Shown one piece after another: positions 8,498 through 16,427 of a DNA stretch of 60,518 bases. The DNA is from Gammaproteobacteria bacterium (GTDB lineage Bacteria; Pseudomonadota; Gammaproteobacteria; Steroidobacterales; Steroidobacteraceae): contig JAHEAZ010000010.1 of NCBI GenBank assembly GCA_024642505.1, positions 1 to 60,518 on the forward strand. The letters run 5' to 3'. Position 1 is the stretch's first letter. Every line of letters starts with the position of its first letter. Below the pieces are notes generated by a model. That model made no database searches. It was not told the origin of the DNA and saw only the letters and a program-made list of their open reading frames with translations. The position numbers were made by a program, and so were the translations under genes.

Positions 8498-9013
8498 TCA
8501 GTTGACTTGCTGGGGTTCGGCCGCCGCGGCTGTTCCCTGCTGCGCAGCGCGCTCCTGTAGCGAGCGTTCGTAGAGAGCGTCGAAATTGACCGGCGGCAGG
8601 AAGAACGGCGGGAAGCCGCCCTTGCTGATCATGTCGGAGACGGTCTGGCGCACGTACGGGAACAGCACGTTCGGCGCGAACGAACCGAGGATGCGGCGTG
8701 TTTCGTCGGCGGTGAAGCCGCGAACGGTAAAGACACCACCCTGTTTGACCTCAGCCAGGTATACCGGAACGTCGCCGCTCTTTGCTTCAAGGGTCACGGT
8801 CAGGACGACCTCATGCACGTCGGTCGCTACCGAGGTCGAGGCGGTGTTCAGATTAAGCTGGATCTTCGGCTCCTGGTCCTGCGCGGGCAGGAATGGGCCC
8901 TTCGGCGCTTCGAAGGACAGGTCCTTCACATAGACGGTCTGCAGCGAGACGTTCTGGCCCTGTCCATCGGGCGCGGCGGCCGAATTGCCGCCCTGGGTTT
9001 TTTCTTCAGCCAT
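8498..9013 (-). CDS. secB: Protein-export chaperone SecB
   Basis: Tetrameric cytoplasmic chaperone that keeps presecretory proteins unfolded and hands them to SecA. Length (171 aa) and the core VYVKDLSFEAPKGP, followed by the SecA-contact region near PYVRQTVSDMISKGGFPPFFLPPVNFDALY, are characteristic. The Ala/Gln-rich tail is variable in the family. It sits between grxC and gpsA as in E. coli. Confidence 0.96.
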   Translation of the reverse strand: MAEEKTQGGNSAAAPDGQGQNVSLQTVYVKDLSFEAPKGPFLPAQDQEPKIQLNLNTASTSVATDVHEVVLTVTLEAKSGDVPVYLAEVKQGGVFTVRGFTADETRRILGSFAPNVLFPYVRQTVSDMISKGGFPPFFLPPVNFDALYERSLQERAAQQGTAAAAEPQQVN

Positions 9014-9067
9014 GGGAATCCTCGTTCTCTACGGTGATATTCGTGATGCAGTGAAGGATGGGGTGGG

Positions 9068-9334
9068 TCAGCCACCACCACCCAGGTGGCGGTCGAGCTC
9101 ACCGCTGTTGTCCGCGGCGACCAGGTCCTCCGACCCGCCGACATGGTGCTCGCCGATGAAAACCTGCGGGACGGTGCGACGACCGCTCCGCTGGATCATT
9201 TCCTCGCGGTGGGCGTGATGTCCGTCGACGTCTATTTCGTTGTAGGCAACGCCCTTGCGGTCGAGCAGCGCCTTGGCGCGCATGCAGAACCCGCACCAGC
9301 CCGAAGTATAGATGGTGACTTTGGGGTCGGTCAC
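9068..9334 (-). CDS. grxC: Glutaredoxin 3
   Basis: Small thioredoxin-fold protein (88 aa) that reduces disulfides with glutathione. The fold is shown by VTIYTSGWC, the cis-proline segment TVPQVFIG, and the glutathione-binding GGSEDL. The active site reads CGFC (Cys14/Cys17) rather than the CPYC usual in Grx3, which could change redox potential. A GTG start at 9334 follows the rhodanese stop by 4 bp, so the two are translationally close. The following gene is secB, 54 bp away. Confidence 0.93.
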   Translation of the reverse strand: MTDPKVTIYTSGWCGFCMRAKALLDRKGVAYNEIDVDGHHAHREEMIQRSGRRTVPQVFIGEHHVGGSEDLVAADNSGELDRHLGGGG

Positions 9335-9338
9335 GAGC

Positions 9339-9761
9339 TCAGCCCCTGACTACTGGCAGGTTGTCCTGACGCCAGGCCGACAGCCCACCGCGCAGGTTGT
9401 AGACCTGCTTGAAGCCAAGCTGCGTCAGCTTGCGGGCTGCTGCGCCGGAGGTCACGCCGCTGTCGCAGCATACGATTACGGTCTTTTCTTTCAGCTTGTC
9501 GAGTGCCGCGACGCCACCGGCAATCTGGTCGCCGGGTACGTTGCGGGCGCCGCTGATGTGCCCGTCCTTGAACTGGTTGGTCGCGCGCACGTCCACCAGC
9601 GCCGCGCCGGCGTTCATCAGTCGCACAACCTCACCCGGAGAAACGGAGGCGGCGGAATGGACCCGTTGCCGGAGCTCGAAACCCAGCACCACTATTGCCA
9701 TCAGCCCGGCGGCGCCAGCCAGGAGGGGATGATTGCCGATATATTCAAGCAGCCGGTCCAT
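9339..9761 (-). CDS. Membrane-anchored rhodanese-like protein (YibN type)
   Basis: 140 aa with one N-terminal membrane helix (about 12-29) and a single rhodanese domain. The active-site loop is CDSGVTS with Cys99 as the likely persulfide-forming residue, and the domain ends in NLRGGLSAW. It matches E. coli YibN in length, anchor and position directly before grxC. The exact sulfur acceptor is unknown. First gene of the leftward cluster yibN-grxC-secB-gpsA and divergent from envC; the 195-bp gap between them should contain both promoters. Confidence 0.9.
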   Translation of the reverse strand: MDRLLEYIGNHPLLAGAAGLMAIVVLGFELRQRVHSAASVSPGEVVRLMNAGAALVDVRATNQFKDGHISGARNVPGDQIAGGVAALDKLKEKTVIVCCDSGVTSGAAARKLTQLGFKQVYNLRGGLSAWRQDNLPVVRG

Positions 9762-9956
9762 CGAAATATCCTGTCTGGAAGTTGCTGCGGCGCACCAGGG
9801 AAAACAGCCGCACAGTATAGCAGTCCGCCTGTGCGAGCCCGTCCCCAGCCTGAACCACCCTCATCTCGCGGCGAGTTTGACCAAAAACAAGGGGTTAGGC
9901 CATCACGGGCCCGGTACCGTCCGCTACCATAGGCGCCCCTCAAGTTCCGTATCCGC

Positions 9957-11090
9957 ATGCGTTACCTGCTCATACTGCTGCTTTTCGCCTCGCTCATCCT
10001 GCCGGCCCTGGGTGCATCGAAGGACCCGGAGGCGGACCTCAAGCGCGTACAGCAGCGCATCGAGCAGCTCCAACGGTCGGTGCGCAACGACGTCACCAGG
10101 CAGGACAAGCTGGCGTCAAAGCTTCGCGAGTCGGAAGAACAGGTGGGCGCCGCGCGCAAGCGGCTGTCCGAGGCCCGGCAGAGAATTCGCGAGAGCGACC
10201 AGCGAATCCGCGACCTGAAAGCCGAGCGCGCCGGTCACGAGCGAAAACTGGAGCAGCAGCGCGACGAGCTGGCGGCCGAAATGCGGGCCGCCTATGTCAC
10301 CGGCAAGGAGGAGCACCTGAAGTTGCTGCTCAGCCAGAAGGATCCCGCGGCGCTTGGCCGGCTGCTCGTGTATTACTCGTACTTTGGTAAGGCGCGCGCG
10401 GGCCGCATTGCCGAGATCGAGGCGGCGGTTAGCCGCCTCGAGGCTCTGGCGGCAGAGGAGCAGGAAGAGCGGGATCATCTTGCGGCGCTCCAGCAGGAAC
10501 GCGAGAAAGAGCTGGCGGCGGTGGACGCCGCGCGCCAGGATCGAGAGCAGGCGCTGGTGGCCTTGCGGGGCCAGATCAAGAGCAACAAGGATTCCCTGGG
10601 TCGCCTGAAACGCGAGGCCCAGGGCCTCGAGAAGCTGGTCGCCGACCTGCGCCGGGCGCTGTCGCAGGCGCCGGCGCCTGGTGGCCAGCCGTTCGAACGG
10701 GTGCGAGGCAAGCTGCCGTGGCCTGTGCCGGGCAAGATCGTCGCCGGCTTTGGCCAGCCACGTGGCGGCGGGATGAAGTGGAACGGGGTGCTGATTGCAA
10801 CCGAGCGTGGCACCGAGGTTCGGGCTCCTTATGGCGGGCGGGTGGTGTACTCAGACTGGCTGCCTGGCCTGGGTCTGCTGCTGATCATCGATCACGGCGG
10901 TGGGTACATGACGCTGTACGGCCACAATGAGCAGCTGTACAAGGCGGTTGGCGACACGGCGGCCGCTGGCGAGGTGATCGCGACCGTCGGCGACACCGGG
11001 GGCCAGGCGCGGCCCGAGCTGTATCTCGAAGTTCGCAAGGGAACGGCCGTACAGGACCCGCGGCGCTGGTTCAGGGGTTCCGCGCCATGA
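9957..11090 (+). CDS. envC: Murein hydrolase activator EnvC
   Basis: Periplasmic divisome-associated factor that activates the amidases AmiA/AmiB at the septum. There is a signal peptide (about 1-19), a long charged coiled coil (about 25-230) with a short restraining region, and a C-terminal LytM/M23 domain (about 255-370). The zinc ligands of active M23 peptidases are missing: the first site reads KWNGVL and the usual HLYFE-type motif reads ELYLEVR. This is the degenerate state known for EnvC. 377 aa is normal. It is followed at some distance by a CtpA-type protease, a common companion, with a GGDEF/EAL gene in between. Confidence 0.93.
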   Translation: MRYLLILLLFASLILPALGASKDPEADLKRVQQRIEQLQRSVRNDVTRQDKLASKLRESEEQVGAARKRLSEARQRIRESDQRIRDLKAERAGHERKLEQQRDELAAEMRAAYVTGKEEHLKLLLSQKDPAALGRLLVYYSYFGKARAGRIAEIEAAVSRLEALAAEEQEERDHLAALQQEREKELAAVDAARQDREQALVALRGQIKSNKDSLGRLKREAQGLEKLVADLRRALSQAPAPGGQPFERVRGKLPWPVPGKIVAGFGQPRGGGMKWNGVLIATERGTEVRAPYGGRVVYSDWLPGLGLLLIIDHGGGYMTLYGHNEQLYKAVGDTAAAGEVIATVGDTGGQARPELYLEVRKGTAVQDPRRWFRGSAP

Positions 11091-11195
11091 TTCGGAGGAT
11101 TTTGCGGATTACGTCAAAGACTGCGGCGCAGGGCTGACGCAGGCTTAGACGACATCCGGCCGATTGCCGGACAAGGACGTTTGGACAGGCGGTTT

Positions 11196-13388
11196 ATGGC
11201 TGCGCTACTTCCAGTTCATATTGGCTCGAGCAAGCCGACCCTCGACCCGTATGGGCACCTGCTGCGCATGCTGGTGCCGCGGGCGTCGGGGATCGGTTTC
11301 TATGACAGGAACGGAACGCCGTTGTGGGTTTCCGAGCATTACGATGGCCCGGATCCGCAACCCGTGGTCGAGGAAGCGCTCGCCAACGCACCGCCGGCGA
11401 CAACCGCGGTGATCGACGGGTACACCCGCGACTTTGCCGGCGCGCCGGCCTACGCGTTCCGCATGCGCAACGATTCGGGCCAGGTCATCGCAGTGGCAAC
11501 GCTGATGACCCGCGACGGCGAGACCCGCCCCTATTCATTTGTTCTGCAACTGGTGCAGCCGGCGCTCGAATGCCTGCAGCGGGAGCTGGTGGCGCGCACG
11601 GTGCTCGGCACGATGAGCCGCGACCTGCAGTCGCGTGACGACGACCTGGACCTGCTGCTGCAGGTCGCGCCCGAGGATCCACAGAACCCGCAGCAGGCCG
11701 ACGAGCTCGGGCTGCTCGTGCAGACTTGTGTGGACCACCTCGACTGCGTACTGGGCGCCCTGGTCGTGCCTGAGCGCAACGTGGCAATCTGCAAGTCGAA
11801 GACCGGCACCAGGCCGCTGGTCAGCATCCTGACCGCCACCCACCGCCACCTGCTCAACTGGTCGCAGCTGCAGCGGCGGACACTGTTGGTCAACAACGCG
11901 GATGCTGCGCCGGGCGGCCTGCCCCCGTACAAGATTCTTTCGGTTCCCGTACGACATTCTTCCGGCCGGGTCACCGGGTTTCTCGCGATGTTCCGCGCCG
12001 CCGAGGCAGAAGACTTCGACCTGCGGGCCGAGCGCCTGTCGGAGCTGCTTGCGCGCAAGACCGCCGCCGTGCTGCAGAACAACTTTGACTCGGCGACGTC
12101 GCTGCTGACCCGGCAGGCATTCGAGTTGCAGGTACGTGCCGCGCTGGCGGCCGCGGCCGACGGTCCGAGCTGCGTCCTTTACCTCGACGGCGACCGGATG
12201 CACGTAATCAACGACAATTTCGGCATGCACGTCGGCGATGAGGTCATCACCAAGATTGCCGAGGTGCTGCGCCGTAAGCCGCGGCCCGGCGCGCTCGCGG
12301 CGCGAGTTGCTGGAGACCGCTTTGCGGTATTCCTGCCGGATTGCAAGCTCGAGTTTGCCGAGCAGATCGCCGACACCGTCTGCCGGCAGTGCGAGGAGTT
12401 GTCCTACGCGCGCGGCGACGGAACGGTGCAGGTATCGGTCAGCATCGGTGTGGCGGAACTGACCGATTCGCCCGCCGCGCTGGCGCACGGCATGGCCAGC
12501 GCGGAGATAGCCTGCAAGGCGGCCAAGGATCGCGGCCGCGGCCGCGTCGAGATCTTCCAGGACGCTGATCAGAGTATCGTGCGGCGCCACTCCGACGTAC
12601 TGGTCGTGCAGCGCCTGCACGAGGCGCTCGAGCGCGACCGCTTCGTGTTGTTCGCACAGCCGATACTCCCGCTCGCGCCGGAGGGTGGTGAGCCGCGCTT
12701 CGAGCTGCTGCTGAGAATGTTGAGCGAGTCGGGCGAGATCCTCCCTCCCGAGAAATTCCTGTCCGCCGCAGAGCGCTACCAGGTGCTGCCGAAGATCGAC
12801 CGGTGGGTGATCAAGAATGCATTTGCTGCGTTGAAGTCGCAGGCCGGGATGCTGCGTGGCCGCAAGGGTATGCGCTTTTCGATCAACGTCTCCGGGCCAT
12901 CGGTTGCCGACGAGGCCTTCCTGGAGTTCCTCGAGACCTCGCTGGCGGACTCCGGCCTGCCGGCGCGGGCGATCTGCTTCGAACTGACCGAGACGGCGGC
13001 GATCTCCAACCTGGCGCGGGCCGACCGGCTCATGCAGCGCATGCGCACGGTTGGCTGCAGCTTCGCGCTAGACGACTTTGGCACCGGCTTGTCGTCGCTT
13101 GCTTACCTCAAGTCGCTGCCGGTCTCGACACTGAAGATCGATGGCAGTTTCGTGCGCGACACGACCAACAATCCCCGCACTGAGTCGATGGTCCGCGCGA
13201 TAGCCCAGCTTGCCCACACGATGGGCATGGAGACGGTGGCGGAGTATGTCGAGACCGACGAATTGCGTATGCGCATGGCGTCGCTCGGCGTCGATTACGG
13301 CCAGGGTTTCGCGATCGGCAGACCGGTCCCGCTGGTCGAGGTGCTGGGCGACCTGGCGCTATATGAGGTCATGGCGAAGCAGGCGTAA
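11196..13388 (+). CDS. GGDEF/EAL domain protein, probable c-di-GMP phosphodiesterase
   Basis: About 730 aa, apparently cytoplasmic. The N-terminal 270 residues look like a sensory module without clear membrane helices. The GGDEF domain is degenerate: the signature reads AGDRF, so cyclase activity is unlikely. The EAL domain keeps key residues: the signature Glu is in ELLLRM, DDFGTG is intact, Lys is in LKIDGSF and the later Glu is in AEYVETDE. A net phosphodiesterase role is therefore likely, with the GGDEF domain perhaps sensing GTP. ATG 11196 follows a GGACAGG box; a TTG at 11181 is an alternative. It sits between envC and ctpA. Confidence 0.87.
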   Translation: MAALLPVHIGSSKPTLDPYGHLLRMLVPRASGIGFYDRNGTPLWVSEHYDGPDPQPVVEEALANAPPATTAVIDGYTRDFAGAPAYAFRMRNDSGQVIAVATLMTRDGETRPYSFVLQLVQPALECLQRELVARTVLGTMSRDLQSRDDDLDLLLQVAPEDPQNPQQADELGLLVQTCVDHLDCVLGALVVPERNVAICKSKTGTRPLVSILTATHRHLLNWSQLQRRTLLVNNADAAPGGLPPYKILSVPVRHSSGRVTGFLAMFRAAEAEDFDLRAERLSELLARKTAAVLQNNFDSATSLLTRQAFELQVRAALAAAADGPSCVLYLDGDRMHVINDNFGMHVGDEVITKIAEVLRRKPRPGALAARVAGDRFAVFLPDCKLEFAEQIADTVCRQCEELSYARGDGTVQVSVSIGVAELTDSPAALAHGMASAEIACKAAKDRGRGRVEIFQDADQSIVRRHSDVLVVQRLHEALERDRFVLFAQPILPLAPEGGEPRFELLLRMLSESGEILPPEKFLSAAERYQVLPKIDRWVIKNAFAALKSQAGMLRGRKGMRFSINVSGPSVADEAFLEFLETSLADSGLPARAICFELTETAAISNLARADRLMQRMRTVGCSFALDDFGTGLSSLAYLKSLPVSTLKIDGSFVRDTTNNPRTESMVRAIAQLAHTMGMETVAEYVETDELRMRMASLGVDYGQGFAIGRPVPLVEVLGDLALYEVMAKQA

Positions 13389-13477
13389 GGAATGATTGGG
13401 TCATGAGCCCACGCCCAGGCTGGTTCCGGCCCGTCCTGCGGTAACATCGCCGCAGTACACCAACCCCGGCGGCACCC

Positions 13478-14710
13478 ATGTCTGTCAACCGTCCCACGAT
13501 CCTCGCCCTGTTGCTCGGTGCGGTACTCGGCTTTGCGCTGGCAACCAGCAGCGGAGTCCTTGCGTCCCGCAAGCCCGAAAAAGGCGACCTGCCGTGGCGG
13601 GACGCACAGCTCATGGCCGAGGTCATCGAGCGGGTGAAGGATGAGTACGTCGACACCGTCGACGACCACGAGCTCATGCAGCACGCCATCCGTGGCATGG
13701 TTTCGGGGCTCGATGCCTACTCGGCCTACCTGGACGAGGAGGAATTCGAGGATCTCAAGATCGCCAGCGAAGGCAGCTACTCGGGGATAGGAATCGAGGT
13801 TTCCCACGAGGACGGGCTGATCGTCGTCATCGCGCCGATCGACGGTTCGCCAGCGGACCGCGCGGGGATCCGTAGCGGTGACGCGATCGTGGCGATAGAT
13901 GGCAGGGCGGTGAGGTCCACCAGCCTCGGGGACTCCATCGGTAGAATGCGCGGCAGGCCGGGAACGCTGGTGCGCGTCACGCTCGAGCGTGAGGGCCTCG
14001 ATGAGCCGGTCGAGTACGTCATCGAGCGGGCGCAGATCGAGGTTCGAAGCGTCCGGCAGGACCTGCTCGAGCCGGGCTATGGTTACCTGCGGATCAGCCA
14101 GTTCAGCGAAACGACGCTGGACGAACTGCAAGATCGCTACCGAGAGTTGCGCCGCGAATCGGGCCATCCCCTGGAAGGGCTGGTGCTGGACCTGCGCGCC
14201 AATCCGGGCGGCGTACTAGAGGCGGGCGTCGACGTTGCTGACGCATTTCTCGACCAGGGAGTGATCGTGACGGCCAGCGGCCGTACACCCGACGCGCGCT
14301 TTCACATGAACGCGACGCCCGGCGACATCAGCGCCGGTGCCCGCCTGGCGGTGCTGATCAACGGTGGTTCGGCCTCGGCTTCCGAAATCGTTGCGGGCGC
14401 CCTCAGGGATCACGGGCGGGCGGTACTGATCGGCAGGACGACTTTCGGCAAGGGCTCGGTGCAGACCATCCTGCCGCTGTCCGACGGCCATGCGATCAAG
14501 CTGACCACGTCGCGTTACTACACCCCGTCTGGAACCTCCATACATGAGAGAGGCATCGTTCCCGACATCATCCTACCGCGCGTTGAATCGCCCGAGAGAC
14601 CATCCATCATATTGCCCGGAAACGACCCGGAAGTCGGCGCGGCACTCGACTGGCTGAAAGCACAGGCTACCCCGCGAATGGCAGTGGACGGCGCCCGGCC
14701 GGTCCACTAG
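13478..14710 (+). CDS. S41 family C-terminal processing peptidase (CtpA/Prc type)
   Basis: Secreted serine protease with a PDZ domain. Residues 1-27 form a signal/anchor, followed by an N-terminal helical part ending LDEEEF. The PDZ domain covers about 90-175 (GSYSGIGIEV to the DRAGIRSGDAIV loop). The S41 catalytic core has NGGSASASEI with the nucleophile Ser and GKGSVQ with the general-base Lys, the usual Ser/Lys dyad. 410 aa is normal for the short CtpA subgroup. Such enzymes cleave periplasmic or lipoprotein substrates, often with a TPR partner; none is adjacent here. Commonly found near envC. Confidence 0.94.
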   Translation: MSVNRPTILALLLGAVLGFALATSSGVLASRKPEKGDLPWRDAQLMAEVIERVKDEYVDTVDDHELMQHAIRGMVSGLDAYSAYLDEEEFEDLKIASEGSYSGIGIEVSHEDGLIVVIAPIDGSPADRAGIRSGDAIVAIDGRAVRSTSLGDSIGRMRGRPGTLVRVTLEREGLDEPVEYVIERAQIEVRSVRQDLLEPGYGYLRISQFSETTLDELQDRYRELRRESGHPLEGLVLDLRANPGGVLEAGVDVADAFLDQGVIVTASGRTPDARFHMNATPGDISAGARLAVLINGGSASASEIVAGALRDHGRAVLIGRTTFGKGSVQTILPLSDGHAIKLTTSRYYTPSGTSIHERGIVPDIILPRVESPERPSIILPGNDPEVGAALDWLKAQATPRMAVDGARPVH

Positions 14711-14717
14711 AGGAGTG

Positions 14718-14759
14718 ATGGTGCGCACTGGCTGCCAGTGGAGCGTCGCTGCGAGATGA
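14718..14759 (+). other. Possible leader/coupling micro-ORF before the GGDEF gene
   Basis: A 13-codon frame (ATG 14718 or in-frame GTG 14721) follows a strong AGAGGAG box at 14709-14715 and ends in TGA at 14757-14759. That stop overlaps the ATG at 14756 of the downstream GGDEF gene as ATGA. The best Shine-Dalgarno box in the gap is therefore placed for the micro-ORF and not for the gene. The peptide has no recognisable motif. It may allow translational coupling, or it may be chance. Confidence 0.3.
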
Positions 14760-15850
14760 ACCCGGAATCTCCCGGCAGCCACGTTTCCGGCGACCGGCGC
14801 ACAGGGGTCGGAGCACGGGATGAGCACGCGGCCTTCCTGCGCAGCATGTCGCAGGTCGACTGGCTAGCGCTGCTGGTAGTGGCGCTGTATCTGCTGGTCG
14901 ACAACGCTCCGCTTCCGCAACCGACGACCGCACTGCTGTCGATGGTGCTCTTTGCCTTGTTCGCCACGGGCCTGCGCTGGCGCCACTTTCCGCTGCGGCC
15001 GCCGCGCGCCCGGATTGCGCTCGATGTCGCCGTGACCATCGTGTTCATTTCGGTGATGGCAGCGCAGTCCGGTGGACCCGCGAGCCCGCTGGTCAACTTA
15101 TACCTGCTGCCGGTGGTATTGGCCGCGGTGACCCTCGGACCGCGCGGGACGCTCGTGGTCTTCCTGGCGGTGGCAGTCGCGTGGGTCGGGCTGATGGCGC
15201 AACATGGCGATCTGCAGAACGCGGCTCCCGTGATATTCGCCCGGATATTCGGGCAGCTCGGGCCGTTCGCGCTGGTCGCCTATCTGACGCAGCGTCTGGC
15301 GGGCTCGATCATTACCGCAAGGCGACGAATTGCCGAACTGGCCGAGCGCGACGGACTGACTGGATTGATCAACCAGCGGAGCTTCAAGGAGCTTCTGCAG
15401 CGTGAGCACGACAGCCGTGTGCGGACGCGCAGCGGAGGCTACGCGGTGCTGATGGTGGATATCGACCGGCTCAAGCAGGTCAACGACACCTGGGGCCACG
15501 AGGCGGGCAACGCGGCGATCGTCAACGTCGCCGAGGCCATAAAGCGCGCGGTTCGCAAGACTGACGTGGCGGCCCGCCTCGGCGGCGACGAGTTCGCGGT
15601 CTTCCTGCCGGATGCCACGCCACAGATCGCCGACGTAGTAGCCCAACGTATCCGCAATACGGTATTCAAGAGCCTGTTTCAGGCTGGTGGACGCCTCCAG
15701 CGGATGACCGTCAGCGTGGGTGCCGGCGGGTTTCCCCAGGACGGCGCCACCATGGACGACGCCCTCGCCGGCGCCGACACGCGCATGTACCAGGACAAGA
15801 AGCTCCGCCGCCAGCCGGGCGATCCGCAGCCGCAGCCGCACCGGCAGTAG
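14756..15850 (+). CDS. Membrane-bound diguanylate cyclase (GGDEF)
   Basis: About 364 aa: roughly six membrane helices (about 30-185) form an uncharacterised membrane sensor domain, followed by a short linker with DGLTGL and a full GGDEF domain. The catalytic signature GGDEF is intact and an RxxD inhibitory I-site (RKTD) lies five residues upstream, so an active, product-inhibited cyclase is expected. ATG 14756 gives MNPESPG; a GTG at 14738 is an alternative. It follows the S41 protease by 45 bp, which contains a possible micro-ORF. Confidence 0.9.
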   Translation: MNPESPGSHVSGDRRTGVGARDEHAAFLRSMSQVDWLALLVVALYLLVDNAPLPQPTTALLSMVLFALFATGLRWRHFPLRPPRARIALDVAVTIVFISVMAAQSGGPASPLVNLYLLPVVLAAVTLGPRGTLVVFLAVAVAWVGLMAQHGDLQNAAPVIFARIFGQLGPFALVAYLTQRLAGSIITARRRIAELAERDGLTGLINQRSFKELLQREHDSRVRTRSGGYAVLMVDIDRLKQVNDTWGHEAGNAAIVNVAEAIKRAVRKTDVAARLGGDEFAVFLPDATPQIADVVAQRIRNTVFKSLFQAGGRLQRMTVSVGAGGFPQDGATMDDALAGADTRMYQDKKLRRQPGDPQPQPHRQ

Positions 15851-15968
15851 TAGCTGCCGCCGATCGCCACGCGTGACGATTTCTCCCATGCGTGACCTGG
15901 TCGTCTTTCCGCGACCGGTCGATCTTCGGCAAAATACAGTCTGTCTTCGGCACGGCTGAATCTCATCG

Positions 15969-16427
15969 ATGCGGTCCGCTCAACGTGGCTATTTGCAGTC
16001 GTTACGATGTGCTGCGACGACCGGCCAGCTCTGGCAGGCGCTGGTGCAGCCCGAAGCCTTGAAGCTGTGGCACGTCGATGAAGCCGAGGTCGATCCACGC
16101 GCGGGCGGGCGCTACACCTACCGGTCACGACTGTTCGGGATACGGGAGGCACACATCGACATCTTCGAACCCGCACGGCGACTCAAACTGGTCTACGATC
16201 CGAATCCACGCTGGCCTGCCGGGGATAGCATCATTGTCGAGGACTTCCTGATCGATGCCGACGACACAAGCGGAGCCGTGAGCCTGCTGCGTCTGCTCGG
16301 GTCAGGCGTGCCCACCGCGCCCGAGTGGAATGACACGCTCAAGCGGCTGCAGGCGGGCTGGGCCGTGGCATTCAGCTACCTGCAGCGTCGCCTCGAAAGC
16401 CGGGCCCTGGAAGGGCCCGGTTCGTGA
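15969..16427 (+). CDS. SRPBCC-fold protein (AHSA1-like)
   Basis: 152 aa with the START/SRPBCC pattern: an N-terminal helix with LWQALVQPEALKLWH, beta strands around GGRYTYRSRLFG and VYDPNP, and a long C-terminal helix ending WAVAFSYLQRRL. These proteins bind hydrophobic ligands in a central cavity; no specific ligand can be inferred. The stop TGA shares its last base with the ATG of the next gene, indicating coupled expression with the amidohydrolase-fold protein. Function unknown. Confidence 0.75.
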   Translation: MRSAQRGYLQSLRCAATTGQLWQALVQPEALKLWHVDEAEVDPRAGGRYTYRSRLFGIREAHIDIFEPARRLKLVYDPNPRWPAGDSIIVEDFLIDADDTSGAVSLLRLLGSGVPTAPEWNDTLKRLQAGWAVAFSYLQRRLESRALEGPGS

